Positions 9,208 through 18,253 of a stretch of 64,000 nucleotides of DNA are shown here, piece by piece; positions within the stretch are counted from its first letter, which is position 1; each line of letters starts with the position of its first letter. A model generated the notes under the pieces. It was given only the letters and a program-made list of their open reading frames with translations. It made no database searches and was not told where the DNA came from. Source of the DNA: Paludisphaera mucosa (GTDB lineage: Bacteria > Planctomycetota > Planctomycetia > Isosphaerales > Isosphaeraceae); contig NZ_JARRAG010000002.1 in NCBI RefSeq assembly GCF_029589435.1, positions 930,001 to 994,000 on the forward strand. The letters run 5' to 3'. Position numbers and translations under genes: made by a program.

Positions 9208-9223
9208 TATAGGAAATTGGTTG
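9208..9223 (-). promoter_or_regulatory. candidate ArsR operator/promoter of the repressor gene
   Basis: On the minus strand this reads CAACCAATTTCCTATA, sharing CAAC..ATT..CTATA with the efflux promoter at 3944-3959. It overlaps a -10-like TATACT. No good -35 hexamer was found. Autoregulation by the ArsR-type protein is inferred from the shared element. Confidence 0.45.
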
Positions 9224-9852
9224 TTCTACGAATAATAGCACGGCGTCCCGCGCTGTCCAGGACGGGACGAACGGGGAATCGTCCCGAAACGCGACATCGA
9301 TTCGATCATGCGTGGAAGCTTGATCGATGGATCGAACCCGATTGCGACGCGGTCGCCTCGACCTGGCAAGGAAGCACCCGCACACGCCGGCCCAAGAAAA
9401 TTCAGATCGATCATGTATACAAATATGAAATCCATGACTTCGTTCCGGAGTTCCGCGTCCGGTTCGCCACGAATGGAGCGGCCCCAACACCCGAAACCCC
9501 GATTGTCATCGACCGTCTGAAATTGGTCCCCCCGCACTGGCGTCGGACCGACGTCGCGTCGGGCCTCTGCCTCGCGAGATCGCCGGCGCCATGCCGTTTC
9601 GCGCCCCGACGGGCGATGAATCCTGGCGCGTCCCCCTCGGCGATCGATCTCCCACCGGGTTACTGTGCAGTCGTGGAACGAGAAGCGGGGGCGGGGCGAT
9701 GTACGGCGACGAACACCGGAGTGGGCTGGCCGCGGACGACGTCCCGGTCGACCGCCTGCCGCGGTTCGTCGAGGGCGCCGGCTTCCTCGCCGAGCGGACG
9801 GGGCCGGGGCCCAGCGCGATCCCTCGACGGCCGTGTCCAAAGGAAAGAGCTG
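9224..9852. other. gap between arsR and cas3, no certain gene
   Basis: 9220-9530 is noticeably AT-richer than its surroundings. From 9699 a plus-strand frame (starting MYGDEHRSGLAADD) has GC-rich third positions like real coding DNA, but it runs into cas3 in the wrong frame and resembles nothing I recognise; it may be a gene remnant. No CRISPR-type repeats are present. Confidence 0.35.
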
Positions 9853-12241
9853 ATGTCAGCCATCAGGACGACCTGGTACGCCCAGACCCTGAAGGACATG
9901 GCCCCGGAACATTGGCAGCCGTTGATGGAGCATCTGCGATGCGTGGCCGAGCTGGCCTCGGCCCACGCGTCCGCCTTCGACTCGTGCGAGTGGGGGCGGA
10001 CGGCCGGTCTCTGGCACGACCTGGGCAAGTACGCGGTCGACTTCCAGGACTACCTCCTCGGCTCCGCGGCGGCCCCCGGCCGTCCTCGACGCTTCGGTCG
10101 TCGACGGCCGCCCGGGACGGGTCGACCACTCCACCGCCGGGGCCGTCCACGTTCTCGAAGGCTGCGCCGGCCGCCTCGTCCGCCAGGGCGAGCTGCCCCC
10201 GGCCGAGGCGGCGTTGGCGATGCTCGTCGCCGGCCACCACTCGGGCCTGCCGCCGAAGTTGAACTTCGAGCCCGAACGGCTGACCAGGGCCGAGAAGAAG
10301 ACCCGCCTCGACGAGGCCTGTCGCGGCGGCGGGGCCGAGATCGCCGCCCTGCTCGGGCACGCCTTGCCGGGTGCTCCCGCGACGCTGCGCCCGGAGGCGC
10401 TCGCGGCATGGACCGGCCGCGAGCGCCTTCAAGAGTCCCTCCTGCGGCACGAATTCTGGACCCGCATGCTCTTTTCGGCCCTGATCGACGCCGACCGCCT
10501 CGACACCGAGCGGTTCAAGGATCGCGAGCGGGCCGAGGCGCGCCAGGCGTCGAAGGCCGGGGCGGACATCCTGAAAGAGCTTCGTGAGAAGCTCGGGCGG
10601 CGGCTGGAGGCGGTGTCCCGGGCCGCGCACGTGCGTACGGCCGCGCTGCCCGATGCGGCCCGGGCGCGGGCCGAGGCGGTCCTCAAGCTTCGGGCCGACG
10701 TGCTGGCCGCCTGCCGTCGCGCCGCCGAGCGCATTCCTGGGCGACACTCCCTGACCGTCCCCACCGGCGGGGGCAAGACGCTGTCGGCCCTCGCCTTCGC
10801 CCTCGACCACGCGATCCGCCACGACCTGCGCAGGGTGATCGTCGTCATCCCCTTCACGAGCATCATCGACCAGACGGCCGCGGTCTACCGCGAGGCGTTC
10901 GGGGATGCGGGGGAAGGGATCGCCCTCGTCGAACATCACAGCAACCTCGAGCCGTCGCGGGACACCTACGAGAACCGTCTGGCCTCGGAGAACTGGGACG
11001 CGCCCGTGATCGTGACGACGAGCGTCCAGTTCTTCGAAAGCCTCTTCTCCGCCCGCGGGACCGCCGCGAGGAAGCTGCACAACATCGCCCGGAGCGTCGT
11101 GGTCTTCGACGAGGTCCAGGCCCTGCCGCACCACCTCCGGACCCCGATCTTCGACGTCCTGAACCGGCTCGTCGACCATTACGGCGTCTCCGCCCTGTTC
11201 TGCACCGCGACCCAGCCGGCCCTCGAACTGGCGAGGAGCAACCGACGGGCGTTCCCGAACCTCCCCGGGGTGGTCGAGGTCGTCGACGACGTCCAGGCCG
11301 CCTTCGACGCCGTCAAGGAAAGGGTCGAAGTCGACTGCTCGCGAGCCCTCGATCCGACGACCTGGGAGGACCTGGCCGCAGAGCTTCGGGAGCCGGGCCG
11401 GGGACGCGTCCTCGTGATCGTCCAACGTCGCGACGACGCCCGCGCGCTCTGCGAACTCCTGGGACCCGGCGCGTTCCACCTGTCGGCCCTGATGTGCGCG
11501 GCCCATCGCCGCGAGGTCCTGGCGCGGATCGCCGGGGCCTTGCGAGGCGGGGGGGCCTGCCGGGTGGTCAGCACGACTCTCGTCGAGGCCGGCGTCGACC
11601 TGGACTTCCCCGTCGTCTACCGCGACCTCGGGGGCGTGGACGCCCTGGCCCAGGCCGCCGGCCGCTGCAACCGCGAGGGGCGGCTCGCCGACGAGCATGG
11701 CCGTCCGATCCCGGGGAGACTGATCGTCTTCCGCTCCCCCTCGGAACCGCCCCCCGGCCTGCGTCCCGGCGACGATACGACCGCGAGCCTCCTCAGGGAG
11801 CAAGAGGGCCGGCTCGACCTTTTCGATCCCTCCACCTACCGCACCTACTTCTCGCGTTACTTCGCCGACGTCACTCCCGACGCTCTCAAAGTGATGGAAG
11901 CCCGCCTCGCCCGCGACTTCCCCGAGACCGAGATACGCTTCCGCATGATCGATGACCAGGGCCGGGCGTCGATCGTCGTCCCGTACGGCGACGCCGCCGA
12001 GCGGGTCGAAGCCTACCGCTGCGCGCCCTGCCGATCGACGCTCCGCGACCTACAACCCTACATCGTGGACGTACCGCAATCGCAATTCACGACGCTCGTC
12101 CGCGGAGGCGTGATCGAGGCCATCCACGACCAGGTGAACTGGCTCGTCGCCATCGGCCCCCAGTATCACCCCACGTTCGGCCTGGAGGTGGAACGAATCA
12201 TTCCGGCCGATCCCGCGAGTTTGATCACTTCGCAAGATTGA
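9853..12241 (+). pseudogene. cas3: CRISPR-associated helicase/nuclease Cas3, frameshifted
   Basis: Cas3 is the HD nuclease plus SF2 helicase that degrades DNA bound by the type I effector. The start at 9853 follows an AGGAAAGAG site. The first frame carries WHDLGKYAVDFQDYLLG (HD motif); at about 10058-10080, in a C-rich run, the frame shifts by one and continues with GRVDHSTAGA (second HD histidine) through to 12241. The helicase core is otherwise complete: Walker A PTGGGKT (about 10758-10780), VVFDEVQALP (about 11098), CTATQP, and motif VI QAAGRCNREG (about 11650). About 796 residues if repaired, a normal size for the subtype I-C-like family. It is followed directly by a region in which cas5, cas8 and cas7 would be expected but are absent. 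Either a true pseudogene or a single base error; the neighbouring wreckage favours decay. Confidence 0.8.
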
Positions 12242-12517
12242 AAATCTCAGAAAACTCCGCGATGCCCTGTATATCGAACCAGAGATTGCTAGCCTGGCCG
12301 CAAGAGCGTATCCATCACCGCATGATTCGAGGCGTCAACGCCTTCCCGGGATGACGGAGCGACTAGGATTGCGGTCGAGACGATGAGAGATTGCTGCGCG
12401 ATGCGGACAGGATTCTTCACCTGATATGCGTTCCAATTAGCTTGACGGCAAAGCCAGCCTCTCGGCTGTAGGTCATGGTGGGAGTTCGTCGACCCATCCC
12501 CGTCCGAGGGGACCGCC
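12242..12517. other. deletion scar between cas3 and cas4
   Basis: In type I-C-like operons cas5, cas8c and cas7 lie here; instead there are 276 bp with no recognisable gene, lower GC than the flanks, and no CRISPR repeat. It looks like filler left after loss of the effector genes. Confidence 0.5.
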
Positions 12518-12988
12518 ATGAAGTCATGGCTCGACCTGGATGCGTCCTGGGAACCTGGCTGGGCCCGACGGTCGATGCGGGATCTCTTTGAATGCGAGGA
12601 GTTCCGGCGGGAGTTCCCCGTCGAGTACAAACGGGGCCGCCCCAAGTCCCGCGGGGCCGACGAGGTGCAGTTATGCGCCCAGGCGATGTGCCTGGAGGAG
12701 ATGCTGGGCCTGGACGTCCCCCGCGGCTCCCTCTTCTACGGCGAGACGCGCCGCCGCAAGCCGGTGGAGTTCACGCCCACGCTGCGATCGCGCGTCGAGG
12801 AGGCCGCGCGGCGATGCCGCGAGCTGTTCGACTCCCGGACCACGCCCCGGGTGGCGCGTCACAAGGGCTGCGACCGCTGCTCGCTCCTGGAGAGCTGCCT
12901 GCCCGAGGTGACGGGACGACCCACCGCCTCGCAGCCCGGCGCGACGGCCCAAACCCATTACGTTGAACTCCCGGAGGACGCCCCTTGA
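12518..12988 (+). pseudogene. cas4: Cas4 nuclease, N-terminally truncated
   Basis: From about 12605 the frame is clearly Cas4: FPVEYKRGRPK (RecB-type motif with the catalytic Lys), ADEVQLCAQAMCLEEM (QhxxY-like region), GSLFYGETRRR, and the C-terminal iron-sulfur cysteines in CDRCSLLESC (about 12868-12897). Cas4 proteins normally have some 85 more N-terminal residues, with the first cluster cysteine and active-site residues; here they are replaced by an unrelated 30-residue leader. The first ATG is at 12518 but lies in that leader. The stop (TGA 12986-12988) overlaps the TTG start of cas1, the normal coupled arrangement. In a working system it trims prespacers with Cas1-Cas2; this copy should be inactive. 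Confidence 0.8.
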
Positions 12989-13400
12989 GCAGCTACCACA
13001 ATACGCTCTACGTGACGACGCCGGGCGCCTACCTGGCCAAGGACCACGAGAACGTCGCGGTGCGGGTCGAACATCGGACCTGCCTGGAGGTCCCGATGCA
13101 CCACCTCGGCGGCGTGGTCTGCTTCGGGCCGGTGTCCGCCAGCCCCGAGCTCGTGGCCGCCTGCGTCGAGCGCGGGATCGGGTTCTCCTTCCTCGACGTC
13201 AACGGCCGATTCCCGGCCCGCGTCGAGGGCGAGGAATCGGGCAACGTCCTGCTCCGCCGCCGCCAGTACCGCCTCGCCGACGACCCGAGGGCTTCGGCCG
13301 GCCTGGCCCGATCGTTCGTCTTCGGCAAGGTCGCCAATTGCCGGGCCATGCTCGTGCGTTCCGCCCGCGAGCAGGCCGAGCCCCTCGCGGCCTTGCGCGA
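12985..13400 (+). pseudogene. cas1: Cas1 integrase, N-terminal third only
   Basis: It starts at a TTG overlapping the cas4 stop. About 135 residues match the N-terminal beta domain and linker of subtype I-C-type Cas1: NTLYVTTPGAYLAKDHENV, CLEVPMHHLGGVVCFG, ERGIGFSFLDVNGRFPARV and SGNVLLRRRQYRLADDP. Similarity ends between about 13385 and 13412, where sequence encoding a type I restriction subunit begins in another frame. The catalytic C-terminal domain (Glu, His and Asp metal ligands), cas2 and the array are missing. The frame itself stays open beyond the junction but encodes nothing Cas1-like. It is a dead remnant. Confidence 0.85.
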
Positions 13401-15230
13401 CGCAGCAGCCCGAATTCCACGCCTGGATCTTCAGCACCATGCAGTTCATCTTCGCCGGCAACGACACCTCCGGCCTCCAGCACGGCACCGTCCCGACGCC
13501 CGAGAAGTTCTTCCCGAGATGGAAGGAGGACGAGGCCGACGACGGCGGATGCAAGCTGGACAAGTACCTGCGGAAGATGTGCCGCGAGGACCGGCTCGTC
13601 GAGCTGATGCACGACTTCGTCCTGTTCGACGGCGGCGTCAAGAAGGTCCCGCGGGTGCACCAGTACTTCGGCGTCAAGGCCGCCCAGGAGCACGTCCGCC
13701 TGAGGAAGGGCGGCATCGTCTGGCACACGCAGGGCAGCGGCAAGAGCATCGTGATGGTGCTCCTGGCCAAGTGGACCCTCGAGAACGACCCCGAGGCCCG
13801 CGTGGCGGTCGTGAACGATCGCGACGAGCTGGACAAGCAGGTCGAGGGCGTCTTCGCCGCCGTGGGCGAGGAGATCTACCGCACCGGCAGCGGGCGCGAC
13901 CTGATGAAGCAGCTCGGCCTGGCGAGGCCGCGGCTCCTCTGCTCGCTCGTGCACAAGTTCGGCAAGCGGGGGAAAAGCCCGACCAGGAGTTCGACCAGTG
14001 CTTGAAGGACCTCCAGGAGCAGCCGAGCCTCACGGTCGGCGAGGACTTCGTGTTCGTCGACGAGTGCCACCGCACCCAGAGCGGCCGGCTCCACAAGGTG
14101 ATGAAGGCGATGACGCCCGACGCCGTATTCATCGCATCGGCTTCACCGGTACGCCGCTCTCGAAGACGGACCGGGAGACGAGCCTTGAGGTCTTCGGCGG
14201 CTACATCCACACCTACGAGTTCAGCGAGGCGGTCGAGGACGAGGTGGTGCTCGACCTCGTCTACGAGGCGCGGGACATCGATCAGAATCTGGGCTCCCAG
14301 ACGAAGATCGACGCCTGGTTCGAGGCCAAGTCGAAGGGCCTGAACGACTGGCAGAAGCTCGAGCTCAGGAACAAATGGGGCACGATGCTGCAGGTGCTGA
14401 GCTCGTAGTCGCGGATGGACCGCGTGGTGGCGGACGTCGTCTTCGACTTCAAGGACCTGTTCAAGAAGGTCGAGAAGGCGATCGCCGTCTACCCCTCCGA
14501 GCTGGACCGCAGCGCCGGCGGCTCCGACCCGGAAGTGCTGCTGCAGGACCGCCTGACGAAGGGCAAGGAACGCCTCGACGGCGCCATCGAGGCCCTCGAG
14601 TTGCTCCGCGAGCCGATCGATCGACCGAAAGGCGACCTCGAGCACATCCATTGTTTCTGCGGCAACACCGAGGTGCCGACGGACCTGAAGGACCGCGAGC
14701 CCCAGCGGGCGGCCCTGTACAAGGCGACGGTCTTCCTGCTCCGCTCCTACTCCAACATCGCCGACGAGTCGTCGGGCGCCGGCTACACGGACGCGGAGAT
14801 CGCCCGCATCCGGGGACGACTCGACCATTACCTGAAGGTGCGCGAGGTGGTCCGCCAGGCGAGCGGCGAGGTCCTCGACTTCAAGCCCTTCGACGCCGAC
14901 ATCGAGGCGTCCGAGCCGCGGAAGATCTCCCCCTTCGACGGCATCGGGCTTTTGGACCTCATCGTGAAGACCGGGATCGCCGACGCGATCGCCCAGCAGT
15001 TGTCGGGGCTCAAGGGGAACTCGACCGCGATCGCCGAGACGATCGAGAACGACGTCCGGAGCACGATCGTCAAGAAGCAGCTCACCGACCCGGCGTCCTA
15101 CGCGCGGATGTCGAAGCTGCTCGACGAGATCATCTCCGCCCGCAGGGCGAGGGCCGTCGAGTACGAGGAGTACCTGAGGCGGATCGCGGAGCTTGTGAAG
15201 AAGGTGGACGCCGGGCGGTCCGAGCGATCC
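13385..15230 (+). pseudogene. hsdR: type I restriction enzyme HsdR remnant, multiply broken
   Basis: HsdR is the translocase/nuclease subunit of type I restriction enzymes. Matching sequence begins abruptly at about 13405 (QPEFHAWIFSTMQFIFAGND), so the whole N-terminal nuclease domain is lost. The frame changes near 13978 and again near 14137. Helicase motifs survive: WHTQGSGKS (13723-13749), VFVDECHRTQSGR (about 14050-14088) and FTGTPLSK (about 14143-14166). An in-frame TAG interrupts it at 14406, between LQVLSS and SRMDRVV. At about 14450 VFDF joins directly to KDLFKKVEKAIAVY, skipping about 140 residues of the second helicase domain. At about 14900 FDAD joins IEASEPRK, dropping roughly 8 residues. 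The C-terminus stops against the YcaQ-like gene. No hsdM or hsdS is present. Confidence 0.85.
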
Positions 15231-16388
15231 TCACGCAGTCGAGACGACGATCCGTTCGAGTCCGAGCCAAGCTGCAATCGCCTGCAGCTCCTGGGCGAGT
15301 TCGTCCCGAGTCTCGGGCGGCGCGTCCGGCTCGAGGTGCACGGCGTGGACGAGCAGGCTCGACGTCGCCCGATCGCCTTTCAGGTCGACGCGTCCGACGA
15401 GCCGCTCTCCCAAAAGGAACGGCAGCACGTAGTAGCCGTACCGCCGCTTCTCCGCCGGCGTGTAGATCTCGATGCGGTATCGGAAGCCGAACAACCGCTC
15501 CGTGCGCGCCCGCTCCCAGACGAGCGGGTCGAAGGGGGCCAGGAGCGCCCGGGCCTCGATCCTTCGCGGGCGTCGGGCGTCCTTGTGGAGGAAGGCGGCC
15601 GTCCAGCCCGGGATCCTGACCGGCCGAAGCGTCCCCTGCTCCACGAGCGCGGCGATCGCGCGAGCCGCGTCGGCGGGGCGGAGCCGGAAGTAGTCGCGGA
15701 GCTCGATGGACGTCGCCACTCCCAGGGCCCGGGCGGAGAGCTCGACGAGACGGCGTTGCGCCTCCGCCTCGTCCGGCGTCGGCAGCGTCGAGATCTCGGC
15801 GGGGATGACGCGCTCGGCGAGGTCGTACACCCGCTCGAAGCTGGGGCGGCGCGTGGCGGTGGTGATGCGGCCCGCCCAGAACAGCCACTCGAGCATCCGC
15901 TTGGACTCGCTCCACTCCCACCAGCCGGTGCGGCTCCGCTCGAAGTCGGACGCCGAGAGCGGCCCTTCCTCCCTGATGCGGTCGAGCACCCGCATGGCCT
16001 CGGGCCGCCTCTCGCCGGCGAACACCCGAATGCCCTGATATCCGGCCTCGCCCCGATCCGCGCGCGCCATCCGCCACCGGAGCAGGGGATGGAGCGAGAG
16101 CGGCAGGAGCGAGGCCTCGTGGGCCCAGTACTCGAACAGCCGCCGTTCTCGCGGGCGGCCCCACGCCGCGCGGTCCAGGAGCGATCGATCGTAGCCGCCC
16201 AGCCGCGAGAAGGCGGGCAGATAGTGGGCGCGGGCGAGCACGTTGACGCTGTCGATCTGGTGAAGGCCCAGCCGTCCTATGGTGCGTTGGAGGTGGCGGC
16301 CGTCGGCCCGCTCCGGCCTCGGCGCGCCGAAGCCCTGGGCCGCGAGGGCGATGCGCCTGGCTTCGGCGAGGCTCAGGTGATCATTCAT
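15231..16388 (-). CDS. YcaQ/AlkX-like winged-helix DNA glycosylase
   Basis: 385 residues. The HTH_42/YcaQ family excises bulky or crosslinked alkylpurines. Visible family features are LHQIDSVNVLARAHYLPAFSRLG, containing the QxD motif regarded as catalytic, YDRSLLDRAAWG, RLFEYWAHEASLLPL, WWEWSESKRMLEWLFWAGRIT and the C-terminal FDPLVWERARTERLFGF and RVDLKGDR blocks. It starts at ATG 16388 (MNDHLSLAEARRIAL); a 27-residue upstream extension to 16469 is in frame but not family-like. It is divergent from DNA polymerase IV, a plausible damage-response pairing. Its stop codon touches the end of the hsdR remnant, so the left side of this gene marks the edge of the decayed island. Confidence 0.85.
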   Translation of the reverse strand: MNDHLSLAEARRIALAAQGFGAPRPERADGRHLQRTIGRLGLHQIDSVNVLARAHYLPAFSRLGGYDRSLLDRAAWGRPRERRLFEYWAHEASLLPLSLHPLLRWRMARADRGEAGYQGIRVFAGERRPEAMRVLDRIREEGPLSASDFERSRTGWWEWSESKRMLEWLFWAGRITTATRRPSFERVYDLAERVIPAEISTLPTPDEAEAQRRLVELSARALGVATSIELRDYFRLRPADAARAIAALVEQGTLRPVRIPGWTAAFLHKDARRPRRIEARALLAPFDPLVWERARTERLFGFRYRIEIYTPAEKRRYGYYVLPFLLGERLVGRVDLKGDRATSSLLVHAVHLEPDAPPETRDELAQELQAIAAWLGLERIVVSTA

Positions 16389-16583
16389 CGGTCGAGATGC
16401 GCCTCGCGGTCGGGTGGGACTCGTGCACGTGAACGGGGCCGTCGTGATTTTTCGTACACGGGTGGACATCCATGTGGTAGATTCCTAAAAAGTCTAACTC
16501 ATGGTCGCGACGATTCGACACCGCCGGCGCCGTTTCTCCGGCGGGCCGACCGATCCTGGTCGTCGAGTTCGAGGGGCGTGAAC

Positions 16584-17669
16584 GTGGTCAGGGCTGAACG
16601 GCGGCGGAAGATCATCCACATCGACATGGACGCCTTCTACGCGTCCGTCGAGCAGCGCGACGATCCGGGGCTCCGCGGCAGGCCCGTCGCGGTCGGCGGC
16701 TCGCGCGAGCGCGGCGTCGTGGCGGCGGCGAGCTACGAGGCGCGCAAGTTCGGCGTCCGGTCCGCCATGCCCTCGGTCACGGCGAAACGGAAGTGCCCGG
16801 GGCTCATCTTCGTGAAGCCGCGGTTCGACGTCTATCGGGCGGTGTCGCAGCAGATCCGCGCGATCTTCGCCGAGTACACGCCCCTCGTCGAGCCCCTCTC
16901 GCTCGACGAGGCCTATCTCGACGTCACCGAGAACCTGAAAGCGATCGCTTCGGCGACCGCGATCGCCGAGGAGATCCGCGCGAGGATCCGCGCCGAGACC
17001 GGCCTGACCGCGTCGGCCGGCGTCTCGTACAACAAGTTCCTCGCGAAGATCGCGTCGGACGAACGCAAGCCCGACGGCCTGTTCGTCATCACGCCGAGGC
17101 GAGGGCCGGCGTTCGTCGAGGGCTTGCCCGTGGGGAAGTTCCACGGCATCGGCCCCGTGACGAGGGCGAAGATGGAGGCGCTCGGGATCCGGAACGGCGG
17201 CGACCTGAAGGCCCGGACCTCGTCGTTCTTGCAGGAACACTTCGGCAAGGCGGGGCCGTATTACTTCCGGCTCGCCCGGGGCGTCGACGACCGCCCCGTC
17301 TCCGCCGACCGCGTCCGCAAGTCGATCGGCGCGGAGACGACGTTCGGCGCCGACCTCTTCACGGCCGAGGAGGCGCGCGCCGCGATCGAGCCGCTCGTCG
17401 GCAAGGTCTGGTCCTACTGCGAGGCCTCGACGCTCCGGGGGCGGACGGCGACGCTCAAGGCCAAGTACGCCGACTTCCGACAGGTCACCCGCAGCCGCAC
17501 GGTCGACGCCCCGGTCGCGTCGCGGGCCGTGCTCGAGGAGATCATATCCGCCCTCCTCGAGCCCCTCTTCCCCGCCGGCAAGGGGATCCGCCTGCTCGGC
17601 GTGACGTTGTCGTCACTTGAAGTCGACTCGGAGCCCCGCGACGGTCGGCAGCTCCGACTGCCGCTCTGA
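16584..17669 (+). CDS. dinB: DNA polymerase IV (Y-family translesion polymerase)
   Basis: 361 residues, normal for DinB. Catalytic motifs: HIDMDAFYASVEQRD (Asp14, with Phe18-Tyr19 in the steric-gate region) and PLSLDEAYLDVT (Asp108, Glu109). They are followed by the thumb helix-hairpin-helix (KFHGIGPVTRAKMEALGI) and the little-finger domain ending in LLGVTLSSLE. A C-terminal beta-clamp peptide is plausible at the RQLRLPL end. GTG at 16584 is chosen because GAGGGG lies about seven bases upstream; GTG at 16578 is too close to it. Role: low-fidelity extension past lesions such as alkylated bases. Divergent from the YcaQ-like gene across 195 bp. Confidence 0.93.
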   Translation: MVRAERRRKIIHIDMDAFYASVEQRDDPGLRGRPVAVGGSRERGVVAAASYEARKFGVRSAMPSVTAKRKCPGLIFVKPRFDVYRAVSQQIRAIFAEYTPLVEPLSLDEAYLDVTENLKAIASATAIAEEIRARIRAETGLTASAGVSYNKFLAKIASDERKPDGLFVITPRRGPAFVEGLPVGKFHGIGPVTRAKMEALGIRNGGDLKARTSSFLQEHFGKAGPYYFRLARGVDDRPVSADRVRKSIGAETTFGADLFTAEEARAAIEPLVGKVWSYCEASTLRGRTATLKAKYADFRQVTRSRTVDAPVASRAVLEEIISALLEPLFPAGKGIRLLGVTLSSLEVDSEPRDGRQLRLPL

Positions 17670-17975
17670 GCCCGGCCGGTCGGTCCGACCCCGCCGTCTC
17701 AATCGCCTCGTACGCCGCAATGCAGCAGGCGAGCGACGACCGCAGGCTCTCCGAGAGGAGGACGAAGCCCACGTCGCGACATCGGACGTCGGCTTCGACA
17801 GTCCCGTTTCCGGGGGTTACGAGGGTCGCGGGCCCGGCCGGGTCGCCGCGGGCGCCGGGACCGAATCCCCGCGGATGGGGCCCGCGACGGCGCCTGCGAA
17901 ACCTGCAAGAGCCTACGCAGCGTCCATCCGAGACATCGCGCTGGTCACGGCGCCGGCCGCCCCGGACCCTAATGT

Positions 17976-18253
17976 TCAGCGCGGACGCCCTCGCCCGACG
18001 GCCAGGCGGCGGGCGACTCCGCCGGCCCGGGCGGCCAGCCGGGCGTGGGCCTCCACCTCGCTCGCCCGCTTCCCCTGGAGGCGGTACCATTCCAGCAGGC
18101 GCCTGACCCCGTCGATCAGCTCGGGCGATTCGTCCCCCCGATGGATATCGACCGATGGAGCAGACGGCCGTCCACTTCGGCCGCGTACCGAACGACCCGA
18201 ACGCGGCGGCCGCGGGCCTTCTCGTGGACCAGCGTCCCCCGGGCGAGGCGGCC
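17976..18253 (-). pseudogene. short decayed frame downstream of the nitrilase gene
   Basis: Immediately after the nitrilase stop the minus strand reads GTLVHEKARGRRVRVVRYAA, continuing to HRSISIGG, then meets a stop. Adding one base at a run of six G (near 18136-18142) would join it to ELIDGVRRLLEWYRLQGKRA and on to a stop at 17976. Composition and the single lesion suggest a frameshifted small gene, but I do not recognise the family. The 17670-17975 stretch to its left shows nothing I can assign. Confidence 0.3.

Noticed and set aside
12242-12517. CRISPR array or leader
   Set aside because: No repeated units of 28-37 bp were found; the sequence is unique.
14415-17669. A single 1084-residue gene joining HsdR C-terminus to DNA polymerase IV
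   Set aside because: The middle (15240-16560) is an antisense reading of the YcaQ-like gene; the frame is open only by chance.
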